From assembly GCA_963971285.1 (NCBI GenBank), contig OZ020250.1, positions 11,640,499 to 11,704,498 of the forward strand: a stretch of DNA of 64,000 bases. The letters are read 5' to 3'. The DNA is from Astropecten irregularis. Its lineage: Eukaryota; Echinodermata; Asteroidea; Paxillosida; Astropectinidae. A model generated the notes under the pieces. It saw only the letters and a list, made by a program, of their open reading frames with translations, was not told where the DNA came from and ran no database searches. Positions 47,110 to 56,445 of this stretch are shown piece by piece (within the stretch, counting starts at the first letter, position 1; each line of letters starts with the position of its first letter). The position numbers and the translations under genes are program-made.

Positions 47110-48000
47110 TAGTCCTCTTTCGAGGGGGCTGGGAAGATTATCCTCTTCAGTGGAAGGATAGGAGTAAAATTAGTCCTCTGATGGTGATCTGGGAGCAGAG
47201 CGGTAACGGCTGCTAAGTGATAGTGGCGACGGTGATCGTTCAAGGGATCGTTTCCGAGGACGGTTGGTGGAGCGCGAATGTGCGTGAAAATGCTGTGGTT
47301 GATAATGCTGTGGCTGATAATGCTGTGGTTGATAATGCTGTGGTTGATAATGCTGTGGTTGATAATGCTGTGGTTGATAATGCTGTGGTTGATAATGCTG
47401 TGGTTGATAATGCTGTGGCTGATAATGCTGTGGTTGATAATGCTGTGGCTGATAATGCTGTGGTTGATAATGCTGTGGCTGATAATGCTGTGGTTAATAA
47501 TGCTGTGGCGGGCCCGCTGCAAACGGAGAGGGAGGTGAACAGATGGTTGGAAATTCATGGGCGAAATGAGTCAATGATGACGAAGATGGTGGTAGTGGCG
47601 GTGGTGCCCCTTGCCTCTGTGACCAGGCAGGGCTGATCGGGCGTTCAGATGACCGGTCGGTATCGACTGCCGGGCCCCGTGATCCCGCATTCCCGACGGT
47701 CTCCATGTGTTCCCGTAGGCTGCCAAACGTATGCAGGATTGGCCGGGGTGTGGCCCTTGTGGTGGTCCGTCAAGGGCTCGTCCCCGGGGAAATTTCGTTT
47801 GTCGGAGCCGGCAAAAGAAGCTCGGTAGAGACGGGAATGTTCTTGGTGTGCCGGTCAGTCTTATTGGATTTGGAGGGAGCAGGAGATTTGGCAGAAACCT
47901 GACTCGAACCAGAGTCTTTGTCGTGTTTTCGCGGTTGTTGTTCAGTACTGTGAGTACATACAGTGCACGTATACGGTATTCGTGTAACACACACGTGTGT
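47110..48000 (-). pseudogene. DIRS gag-like remnant with coding minisatellite
   Basis: The minus strand carries Pro/Ser-rich, low-complexity open segments upstream of the RT, where DIRS gag lies. The reading frame shifts near 47770 and again in the minisatellite. Identity as gag is by position only; no zinc knuckle is seen. Confidence 0.4.
47289..47513. repeat. 15-bp minisatellite, 15 units
   Basis: Fifteen tandem copies of AATGCTGTGG(T/C)TGAT with only a few T/C changes and one A in the last unit. Because 15 is a multiple of 3, it stays open in several frames: NAV(V/A)D on the plus strand and HSIIN/HSIIS on the minus strand. Confidence 0.9.
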
Positions 48001-48298
48001 GTATTGTTCTATAGGTTTCTTTAAGCTTGTTGTCGTAAAGCGTCCTGAAAAACTAGGATGAGCCTTCAGGTCCCAAGGGCTTATATATGAGGACATGCAG
48101 TGGGTGTGGAGGGTGCGCCTTGGGTGACTTTTTCAGCGAGGTTTCTGCCGCATGCGCGCTGATATGCAAATGTAGGTAAACATAGGTGAGATGCTTTCTG
48201 TAATGGAAGGGCGACGCATCATAAAGTTGTGACATGTTAAGTGTTACGTGTCGCAAATCAAGTTGCGACGCGTCGCGGAGCTTTATGAAATCGGCCCC

Positions 48299-49498
48299 TG
48301 GACTCCTAATGCTCCAATTTGCAATCTTCAATCATGGTCAAACATAAATTTACCATGATTGGAATTTGTGTGTTGAATCATGGCATCCTTACATCATCAT
48401 GGTGTCATGTGACATGGCCATAAAGAGGCAAAAACTAATTATAATAAAAACCGTAAATTCAATGGGCTTAGAAGTCAATACATCTAAGTTACTATGTTAC
48501 TATGACATCATTTTCTATTTATTGGGATTTCTTAAAAATCTTTTTTCTTTTCTTTTGATGAATTCTATGAATTAAATCTATGGAACAAAAGAAGATGTTT
48601 TTTATTCCTTTTTGGAAATGCTTTAGTAATCAACACAAAAATAATGTATTTATGCAACAGTCAGTTGCACTGACATTTGAGGTAAAAAAAATGTCTTGAG
48701 AGAATCATTCAGCCTATCGAAGAAAGACTTGATACATCAATTTGCCTACCAAATAAACAAGTCATGTCATGATGTGGCTTTGTTATTCAAACAAACCACA
48801 AAACACTTCCCAACATTTAGATATAGGCAGGAAGTGAAAATGAATGCTTTTTTCTCAGACTGCAGTGTTACAAACCGAGGATTAGCAAGGGATGTGATTT
48901 CACCAAGGAGAAGTTCAGACATGGCAAGAGATGATCCAAAATGAATGAATGAATGAGCCACCCCTAATCCAAAATATACTCTCGTTCATACAAGAAATTC
49001 AAAATTGTTATTGGCACAGGTTGTTTTACAGAAACAACAACATTGGGTAAGAAGCCAAATTTAATTTTCAAAATTGAGCACTTTTTTAGGCAAACAACAT
49101 TTAATATTTTATTCTATTAGATGTACCATGTCCGAAGAATGTCTAAATCCCTGAATAATTTTAACAAATGACTGCAATTCTTATCACCCTTCACCCCTTC
49201 AGTGAAAATTGTGAAATATGCAGATTCAGTTTGTATTGAAGATGTAGACATTAAAATTAAGCAATGCTACAAATATATGGGCACATCCATTGAAAGTAGG
49301 CTTGATTATAATTCTCATAGCAAGGGGTAATCAATGCTGTATTTCCTGTCTAAGTTACCCACACATGTGGGTATATATGTATACATATTGTACTTTTAAC
49401 ACCTTTGTGGCAGAGGTCCAAGCAAATTACAGAGTACACTAGAAAACACTACAGACATAACAGAGGACCTGTCTGGTCCTTTTCTGGTCTTTTCCTAC
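48299..49498. other. intronic DNA, nothing recognised
   Basis: A short inverted pair (CAATCATGGT / ACCATGATTG near 48330-48360), otherwise plain AT-rich sequence. Confidence 0.4.
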
Positions 49499-49643
49499 CT
49501 TCAATAATTTGCCTTCCAACTGTGAGGTATCTCCAAGCTTTTTAAGTCTCAACTCGTATGACTTGCCTTGGTTGAGGTATGTCAGTGTTTCTTCGTTGAC
49601 TTTTGTGGCTGGGGATGTTGCTGCATTCAATATACACTGGAAA
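49499..49643 (-). CDS. TFCP2: TFCP2-like coding exon 3, start of CP2 domain
   Basis: A 145-bp exon encoding 48 residues after completion of the split Gly codon. The acceptor is TTTTGTACAG, the donor AAG|GTAGGA. The protein begins [15 protein letters not shown], then [16 protein letters not shown], and ends EGKLLK. This is the opening of the CP2 DNA-binding domain: vertebrate TFCP2 has FQYVLCAATSPAVK and [15 protein letters not shown] in the same order. The CP2 domain has an immunoglobulin-like p53-type fold that binds DNA as a dimer or tetramer (family knowledge). The exon ends in phase 0, and the next exon continues KLLK|SIVRV as in TFCP2 (KLVKSIFRV). No frameshift or stop interrupts it. Confidence 0.93.
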
Positions 49644-50900
49644 CTGTACAAAATAATGTCAATCTACTTGTAAATTTAAGGAAGAAAAGTGTGTCCTTCA
49701 ACATTAATGGCCCATGATCATACGCATCCTAAAACTAGGCCCACTGGAACCCCTTTGATATGTAATTTAATACAAGATATTTGGTTCTGTGTGACTAGTA
49801 ATTTCTAATCAAATGATTTGTTTAAAAGGCAATAGGGTCATTCCGTGTCAATGCAGCACACTTTGGAACCTTTGTTGCAGATTTCATTTCTTTTGCAGAC
49901 ATCAAGTAAACATATCTGGTGTGTTCTTTCCTCCATGGTTTCCACAATTATTACTACATCCTTATAGTGCATCACCAATGTATCTGTGTAACCGGAAGGA
50001 ATTTACAGCTTACCATTATTAGCTGGAAGGAACAAGTGCAAATTTGCTTAAACACATGATTACACATTTACACATTACGTGAAGCACTCTCAGAATAGTA
50101 ACAATTGTGGAAACTTTAGTTTTTACAGAGACTAGACACATACAAGATGTCTGCAAAGGAAATTAAATTTGGAACAAAAACTCTGATGGAATGGAGATGA
50201 CTATGTTAGTTAACATGCCTTGCTGACAGGCACACTAGCCCCCCCCCCCCCCCCCCCCTTCCCGGAAGATATGCAGCAACATCTAAAAGATTAAGGATGG
50301 GCTTTTGTACAGTTTTGTAGATATGCTTACTTGAAAATTGCTAGAAAGGCCAAAATACTTCATATTTTTGCACACACATTGCTATACATGAATTACATGC
50401 ACATAAGTATGTACAGTGCACATGTTAATCAGGTATTATCCTTGGCATCCAATGTTTAAATTATAATAACTTCAAAAGTATATGAGCACTCACTCCAAAT
50501 GTTTGTGGAGATGTTCCTTATATGTTAAGCTAATACTTAAAGGTAGTATCATACTTTGTTTTTTGTCAAAGAAATACAGATTCATGGGCAAAAATATCAA
50601 GGACGATACAGTAATAGTCATCTGTGAAAATTTCAGTCCCATACGGTGCCCACTTTTTGAGAAAACAGTGAAAAACTGCCACAGTATTTCTTAAGTCTTT
50701 TCTCTTTTATTTTTGATCATTTGCAAAGCCATTCGAATGAAAACCAAATGCTAGTTTGAAACCAAAATAAGACTTGCCATTCATTATCTGTTATATGAGT
50801 ATATTATCTGTATGAAGACAACAAAATAACCTGACTGAAAAAGCACTGCAAGGACCCTTTAAGGTTTTGTCACATGATGACACATGATGATATCACGATA
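49644..50900. other. intron 2 sequence, with poly-C tract
   Basis: Holds a run of about 19 C at 50240-50258 and no recognised repeat family or exon. Confidence 0.4.
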
Positions 50901-50921
50901 AAGAAGAAGAAGAAGAAGAAA

Positions 50922-51866
50922 CTAGACATTATGGCTGTTGGAAACAGCTCATAAGGCTTTTTTGCATATGATACAAAAAAATGTCAATTACAATTGTGTC
51001 ACTACGAAAGACCTTCCCTAACATTGACATTTTGGTGAAAGAATCATGATCATACATGTAGCTCTTACCACTTTTAAATGAGGAGCTACTTCATGTTTGA
51101 CCGGAAGTAGAGGTCTCAAGGGTCAACCAATGTGTCACAAAGAAGGACCTTGCCTAACATTGTCTATTGGTGAAAGAATTATGATCATAGCTCTTACCAC
51201 TTTTAAATGAGGAGCTACTTCCTGTTTGACCGGAAGCAGAGGTCACAAAGGTGAAGCAATGTGTAACAAAGAAAGACCCTGCCTAACATTCACTTTTGGT
51301 GAAAGAATAAACTTAAAGGGAGCATATACGATTTGCAAGGCCTAAAAAAAAAAAACATTGAGTTTGAGACAGAAAATGGACTCAACAGTTCGTAAACAGT
51401 GCAAACAGTCACCATGGGAAATCTTGGTTCATCAGATGCAGGGTTTTTAAGCAAATCAAGATTTAGTGTCTTTTCCAAACATAAAGTAAACTATTCTTCA
51501 TGTTTTATAAGAAAAATCGAGTCGGGTTTTTGCTAGTTTCTCGTGAGCTCAAATTTTCACAGGTTTATTATTTCATGTACATGTTTGATCAGACAAAGTA
51601 TGAGTGCAGTCCTGTGACCTTTACCAATCATGTATTGTACCTTTAATATCTCAAACCGTTGATTTTTAAAGATTTTGATTATTAAATTCAAATCGCATGT
51701 AATTTGACACCTGATGAAGTCATGATGACGAAAAGTTTTGGGAGACAACTACCCTATATGGACTTCCTTCAGACCAAGTTTGGTTAAAATCGGCAGTTTA
51801 AAAGTAGCCAAAGTGCCACCGAGAAAAAGTCTATGGTAACTCAAGCGACAGGAAGAGGAAGAAGAA
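50922..51866 (-). mobile_element. Helentron-like family C element
   Basis: On the minus strand it starts at the TTCTTCC..CTGTCG lead (51866) with the CTCGGTGGCACTTTGGC and AAACTGCCGATTTTAACC blocks. It contains three direct copies of a ~85-bp segment (GTGACC..CTTCCGGTCAAACAGG..AGTAGCTCCTCATTTAAAAG) and ends AAAAAGCCTTATGAG, hairpin GCTGTT..AACAGC, CATAATGT and CTAG (50925-50922). An (AGA)n tract lies at its 3' flank. The 5' hairpin module is missing. Confidence 0.7.
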
Positions 51867-51867
51867 A

Positions 51868-51980
51868 CTAGAGATTGTGTCTGTTGAAAACAGAACACAA
51901 GGCTTTTCCGTTTTATATTAAAATAAATCGTCAAATCCTTTTATATACAAAAACATTTGATTAAGATATACACAAATCAC
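51868..51980 (-). mobile_element. family C 3' end fragment abutting the previous copy
   Basis: On the minus strand: ACGGAAAAGCCTTGTG, hairpin TCTGTT..AACAGA, CACAATCT and CTAG (51871-51868). The body breaks off near 51980. Its terminus matches the plus-strand copy that ends at 61814 almost base for base. Confidence 0.65.
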
Positions 51981-52119
51981 AGGGAAGCTGTAGTACAATA
52001 ATCAAAAAGCAACACAGCTTGACATCCACATCATGTACAAATACCGAAAATGTACTGTATGAGTACATGTTTTGTATGCATTATATCATAAAACATGTGG
52101 GTGCATAAATTTAACTTAC

Positions 52120-52167
52120 CCATCTTCAACATTCTCTTGCTTGAATATAGGCAGTGCCAACACCTCA
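52120..52167 (-). CDS. TFCP2: TFCP2-like coding exon 2
   Basis: A 48-bp exon. The acceptor is GTTTCAG at 52168 and upward; the donor is GG|GTAAGT below 52120. It encodes (S)EVLALPIFKQENVEDG, matching the conserved SDVLALPIFKQE segment that precedes the CP2 domain in TFCP2 and UBP1. It enters with one base completing the Ser codon from exon 1 and leaves with two bases (GG) that the first base of exon 3 (T) turns into Gly. Such a short exon would be missed by ORF length alone; phase continuity on both sides is the main support. It sits about 0.85 kb from exon 1 and 2.5 kb from exon 3, and that second intron carries the family C Helentron copies. Confidence 0.88.
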
Positions 52168-52632
52168 CTGAAACAAATGCATTAATTCATACAAAAACTA
52201 TAAACCATGACAACCATGCAGATCATTGGAATGAGATTAGAAACTACTTGATCAAGAACAATTTAACCAAACAATACATTATACACTGTATGTATACGCA
52301 GTTACAAAATATTCAAAGATGTACAGTATAATCTGTGCTCTTCCAAATAAATTATAAACAAAAAAAATTTGCAAGATTTCAAAAGTACATTGTTGAATTA
52401 ATTAACTTATTTCCATTTGGTGACATCAAAAATTTCCTAAAAATAGAAAAAAGGCTACACATTTCTTTTTGCTTTATAAGAGTTCAATGCGGCGCCGCCT
52501 ATAGTTTTTAATTTGCTCAAAAGTCAAAAGTAGCACCAAAAACTGAAATCAGTTTTAAGTTTTAAAGTTTCTGAGGACAATTTTCCAAACACATTTCAGC
52601 AAATATTGTCCCTTTTATCACATAATCACGTC

Positions 52633-52805
52633 TATAGAGGTTATTCACGTGACATCATTGGCCGTCAAGCACAATGATTGCATACGCGAAAAAATACGCT
52701 TCAGTGCACATGCAACGTACAGTGTCCTACGGGTAACCATGGACAAAATAGAAAAGCTTGACGGCCAATCACGTGATTTTATGACGTCGATGAATATCCT
52801 CTATA
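52633..52805. mobile_element. MITE with TATAGAGG ends
   Basis: TATAGAGGTTATTCACGTGA at 52633 and an inverted right end (TATAGAGGATATTCATCG) ending 52805. The arms extend to TTGGCCGTCAAGC on both sides. TA at both ends suggests a Tc1/mariner-type TA duplication. The two sides contain CACGTGA and TGACGTC words. Confidence 0.65.
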
Positions 52806-53021
52806 CACACATAACTTGATTGCTCCATATCTGGAGCACCATGTTACAATTTGAAACTTAAAACCAATGGATCTTGCAGTCTATTCCAAAAAATTTTAAG
52901 GAAGTGATTTACCTCAGCTGTGAAGTGTAATTTTTTCGCATCGAACAGGAAAATCATTACTCCGTCATCATTGCACGTATGATGAACACAGATGGAGTCG
53001 ACTGTGCTGCATGCCCCTTAC

Positions 53022-53122
53022 CTCATATTGTAAGCTGCTGTTCCAAGTTCTGTACCCAAACCGCTTAGATTAGAGTCAAAGTCTGCCGCAAGGCCTCCTT
53101 CCAACTGCAAACGCCACGACAT
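53022..53122 (-). CDS. TFCP2: TFCP2-like transcription factor, coding exon 1 (start codon)
   Basis: First coding exon of a CP2-family transcription factor. Reading the minus strand, ATG lies at 53122-53120 and opens MSWRLQLEGG, followed by an acidic/Gly stretch (ADFDSNLSGLG) and ending YNM plus two bases of a split Ser codon. The donor is AG|GTAAGG just below 53022. The N-terminus resembles vertebrate TFCP2, which starts MAWAL and has DFDASLSG and YSMS at the same places. The split codon completes with the first base of the next exon (52167), giving YNMSEVLALPIF, a family hallmark. A possible acceptor (TTTTAATTAG) 11 bases upstream of the ATG suggests that a 5' untranslated exon lies further right. 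The product is expected to be a nuclear sequence-specific DNA-binding protein; this is family knowledge. Confidence 0.85.
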
Positions 53123-53237
53123 CTTGGTCAAGAGCTCTAATTAAAATAGATGTTTTGAAAAAGTGTATTATCTGTTTGGAATCAACCAAGTAGGGATCCT
53201 GAACTGGCATGAGCAAAATAAGGATTCCAAGGCTTGC

Positions 53238-53400
53238 CCCTGATTTCATAAAACTTATCTTAAGTTACAAGGTATCCTACAGTTAAGACATATATCTCAC
53301 CTGTAACTAGTCACTTCTGTGACTTGTCAAGATGTCTCTTAGCATTGGGCCAATATCTTGATTAACCAATTCAATGGCCATAACTTTTTTTGTAATGATT
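53238..53400. mobile_element. fragment of the GATTTCATAAAACT end family
   Basis: CCCTGATTTCATAAAACTTATCTTAAG resembles the left end of the element at 44361 (GATTTCATAAAACTTGTG). No matching right end was found. Confidence 0.3.
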
Positions 53401-54980
53401 AATCTCCTCAACTAAGGGGCCACTCAAAATGTTCAATGTTTTCAAATTTCTTTGTTCCAAATTTGTTAGACCCATCCACCCTACCACCAATTTCGATTAA
53501 CAAAAAACCCCAAGATTTTTCATCAAGTACATTGCATTTGATATTCAATGTAAAAATCTATAATGCAGCATTGTATGACAAGATGATGGCTGGAATTGCA
53601 ATGAAATATGCAGGTGAACGATACATGTATTTTAGTGACAGCGTGATTAAGCTGTGGGTCTTCTCCTTTTCCACACGTGCCCTGAATATTTCTTGTCATG
53701 ATTGTGCTTCATTTGTACCATACATTTTCCTGATCAGCTAAATCTTACTTGAATTTCACTCAGTCATTGTGTCTTATTGGCTAGGGAGAAACATTGTGAA
53801 ATTCTTCCGAAATTAACGATGGCATTGTGAGTAAGACGTAAACATCGTGCACGCCATTGAATTTTCCATGCCTGGTACTGGTATCTGCGCAAAGTGCAAC
53901 AGCGAATATTTCAACCACATGCGTCGACAGGAAGCTTTCCGTATATGTACACATCACATACAGCCACATGTGTACAGTACAGTACACAACATACGTACAA
54001 TGTGTGTATGTGGTATGCATGGTGAAGTAGCGCTCGGGATGCATGGTGAAGTAGCGCTTGGATGGACCGCGGACTGCGGCCGAGCTCGGCGCATGGCAAG
54101 TTCGATGTCCCTCCTACGCCATCATTCTTTGCTGTCATGGCCCTCTTGGGCATGATATGCATACAGCATAGTTCTGAGTCACAAATCTCATTTGGGAACC
54201 GTATACTTAGGGGCCTAGAATGTTTTCAGGTTTCCAAAACAACAGGAACCCCAAATTTAGCCTGTCCTTGCTTACGGTATATTATGGCATTCATTTTCAT
54301 TAGTCCACTCTGCCCCTCTGGTTAGTCTAGAAGAGTACCCGGCTTCTACAGTAAAGTAACTCACCTAAATGCGACTCTTTATCTGTTGAGTGTTAGGTCT
54401 GGGTACGAAACTAACCAGAGTGGAGTAATGTACACAAACGCCTATGATTTAGGGCCTTATTATTTTAACATTAGGCCCATTATTAAGACTGAGGACATCA
54501 CCACCAACTAGACCTATTAACTGGGATGCTGAACTCCCTTTTTTCGACCCCCAAAATTAAAAAAGGAAGAATCACATAGGGTTAAATGTGTTGTACACAG
54601 AAAAAATTGTACTTCACGGTACTTGTGCCGAAAATGTTCCCAAATAACATCAAAGACATCACAGATCAGCTTGAAAATTGCTCAATCTCTTCTCAGATTG
54701 TCAGGGATGAAATGCAGCCTATTTATTTGTGCTCACAAATCACAATCATTCCGTTTGATGAAAATGGATGGCGATGTTTTCTGACCAAAACCCACGATCG
54801 GCGCGGCGCCCATTTTGTTGTAGCTCTGCTCTACACATTTCGCCGGCCGTGTGTGGGAATAGATATACATGTATAAGTAAACTAGATGATGCATTGGCTA
54901 TTCGTGGATGTGTCATACACGGCGCCATTTTAAGAAGGTATTTCAGATCCGTTTTTATGGAACGCAGTAGCTATCTTCTT
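53401..54980. other. upstream region of the TFCP2-like gene
   Basis: No coding is supported. It includes a 21-bp direct duplication (GCATGGTGAAGTAGCGCT at about 54018 and 54040) and a small inverted pair CCACTCTG..CTCTGGTTAGT / ACTAACCAGAGTGGAG at 54305-54426. At 54790-54940 there is a CpG-richer stretch with AAAATGGCGCC and AAAATGGGCGCC on the minus strand, YY1-like words common near animal promoters. The last point makes this a candidate promoter or 5' exon; evidence is thin. Confidence 0.3.
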
Positions 54981-55148
54981 TAGATTGTTTGCATCGGTAA
55001 TTCCATCATTCAATTTGGCAAATTGAATGATGGAAATTGCAAACAGAATGACAAACTGAAAGATGGAATTGGCGAACTGAATGACAAATCGACAAATAAA
55101 ATGATGAAATTGGCAAATTAAATGATGGAATTACCGACAAACAATCTA
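54981..55148. mobile_element. foldback element with internal short repeats
   Basis: TAGATTGTTTGCATCGGTAA at 54981 and, inverted, TAGATTGTTTGTCGGTAA ending 55148. Inside are five or so diverged copies of AATTGGCAAATTGAATGATG and its near inverse. TA ends. Confidence 0.6.
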
Positions 55149-55419
55149 AGCCACCGAAACAGCATTCCATCATGTTTCTGGTGCATCGCGTACCCCATAA
55201 CGGCGTGGCTTGTGCAATCGTTATAAGCGTGTGAGCGCAGAGGTGCGGTATAACATGGCTGTCGTAATGACGTAAGTAACCCCCATTCGTGAATACATGG
55301 GTGCGTCATCTATTTTTTTTTTATATGTCTATGGTGTGTGGCACATGGTCAGACAAATACAAAAAAGATTTCTAGGAACGGGGCAGGCCCAAAACCAATG
55401 CCGTAAGGACGTGTACAGG

Positions 55420-55930
55420 GGTCAGACAAGTCGACCGGTGGGACAACTCGACTTGAGACAGGTCAACCAGTGCATACATACCGCGTATCGAAGCGTTTCA
55501 CGGCTTCCTTGTTCAACACGCACTAATAAGGGCATTGTCCGGTGAGAGAGGTCATCAGCTGTATTCGTGCCGTGTATCGAAGCAGCTTCCCCAGCCCCCC
55601 TGGGCTCATTGCGCGCTGTACCAGGGCCCCTTCCGGTCAGACAAATCGACTGGTGTGATTCACGGCTTTTCGATCCCGTGGGCTCAACGCGCGCTGAATA
55701 AAGGCCTCGTTCGGTGAGATTTGGTCGTCCGCATTCATGCCGTGTATCAAAGCGATTCACGGCATTCCCGTAGTGGTTCAACTTGCACTGAATAAGGGCC
55801 CTGTCCGGTCAGACAAGTCGACTGATAGTGCGCTGCATGCATGCCTTTATATATAGCGAATCATGACTTCCATGTGGGCTCATCACGCGCTGGATATAGG
55901 CTGTGTCCTTTCCATAAATTACCTGCTCAG
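55420..55930 (+). repeat. ~105-bp minisatellite, about five units
   Basis: The unit runs roughly GGTCAGACAAGTCGAC, (TGCATACATACC)GTGTATCGAAGCG, TTCACGGCTTCC, GGGCTCA(A/T)(C)GCGCGCTG, AATAAGGGC. Copies start near 55430, 55530, 55630, 55710 and 55810 with indels. The same family occurs inverted at 63390-63705. It is GC-richer than its surroundings and contains many GTCGAC and TCGA sites. Confidence 0.7.
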
Positions 55931-56014
55931 TGCCTTAAAAAACAGTGCAAGACAAATTCTTCCTCAGTTCCTTTAGGCCTATGACATGTGGCGAATTCAA
56001 TTTGCTAAAATTAT

Positions 56015-56179
56015 TGTTGTAACAAGCATTACGTCATGAAACAAACTACATGTTGCGTGTAGTGTTTTGAATAAAGGCGAGAGCCAAGATGTCAGCCCCC
56101 ATTACATGACTTGTCACACAAAGTACTTGGTGAGTTCGTTCCTTGTATTTACTAGTAAAAGGACCCCCCACATATAACA
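56015..56179 (+). repeat. 5' LTR
   Basis: 165 bp, TGTTGTAACAAGCATTACG to CACATATAACA. It includes GTTTTGAATAAAGGCGAGAG, where AATAAA may serve as the polyadenylation signal. It differs from the 3' LTR by a number of substitutions and a few short indels, so the insertion is not very recent. Confidence 0.9.
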
Positions 56180-56274
56180 TGGTGGCAGCGGTGGGATCTG
56201 TAAATACTAGCAGATATTCAGGCCTAGTTTATTGGGCCAGTTTGCTTTTTTTAGTTTTTAGCTGTATACACACC

Positions 56275-56445
56275 TGGGAAACACCTTGTTGTTGCCGATG
56301 CCCGAGTCCCCTTGAAAACAACAACAGATGATACAGACACCCTAGAAGAGGAGGTGGATGCTCACATCCACATGGTCACAAAGCACTTCATCTGGTAAAC
56401 TGGCAGAAATTGTACGAGAGACGGACCTCAACGATGACCTTACCA
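56275..56445 (+). pseudogene. gypsy pol remnant, end of RNase H and linker
   Basis: In frame pieces VVADA and RVPLKTTTDDTD (about 56290-56340) correspond to the RNase H C-terminal ADALSRVP motif with the two codons for LS deleted. EEEVDAHIHMV follows, then after a one-base shift GKLAEIVRETDLNDDLT, a linker typical between RNase H and integrase in animal gypsy elements. The segment is cut at 56445 by the nested TIR element and resumes at 57818 (MVMAYMSTADD). Confidence 0.65.

Larger units (their letters stand above)
45117..48180 (-). mobile_element. decayed DIRS-type tyrosine-recombinase retrotransposon
   Basis: Minus-strand order: a gag-like region (about 48000-47110), reverse transcriptase (46800-46220), RNase H (45980-45560), and a DIRS-type post-RNase H region (45560-45150). 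It ends at the first residues of the tyrosine recombinase (ADTRHTYD, 45110-45136), after which non-element sequence begins, so the recombinase is gone. Edges are approximate. Terminal repeats of DIRS type were not identified. Confidence 0.75.
44361..48298. mobile_element. TIR element split by a DIRS retroelement
   Basis: GGGGCCGATTTCATAAA at 44361 and its inverse ending 48298 (TTTATGAAATCGGCCCC) look like the two ends of one element. Words such as GCGACGTGTTACGTG at about 45095 and GTGTTACGTGTCGC at 48241 suggest that the inner edges also belonged together before the DIRS insertion. No target duplication was found. Same end family as the MITEs at 13864 and 17767. Confidence 0.5.
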
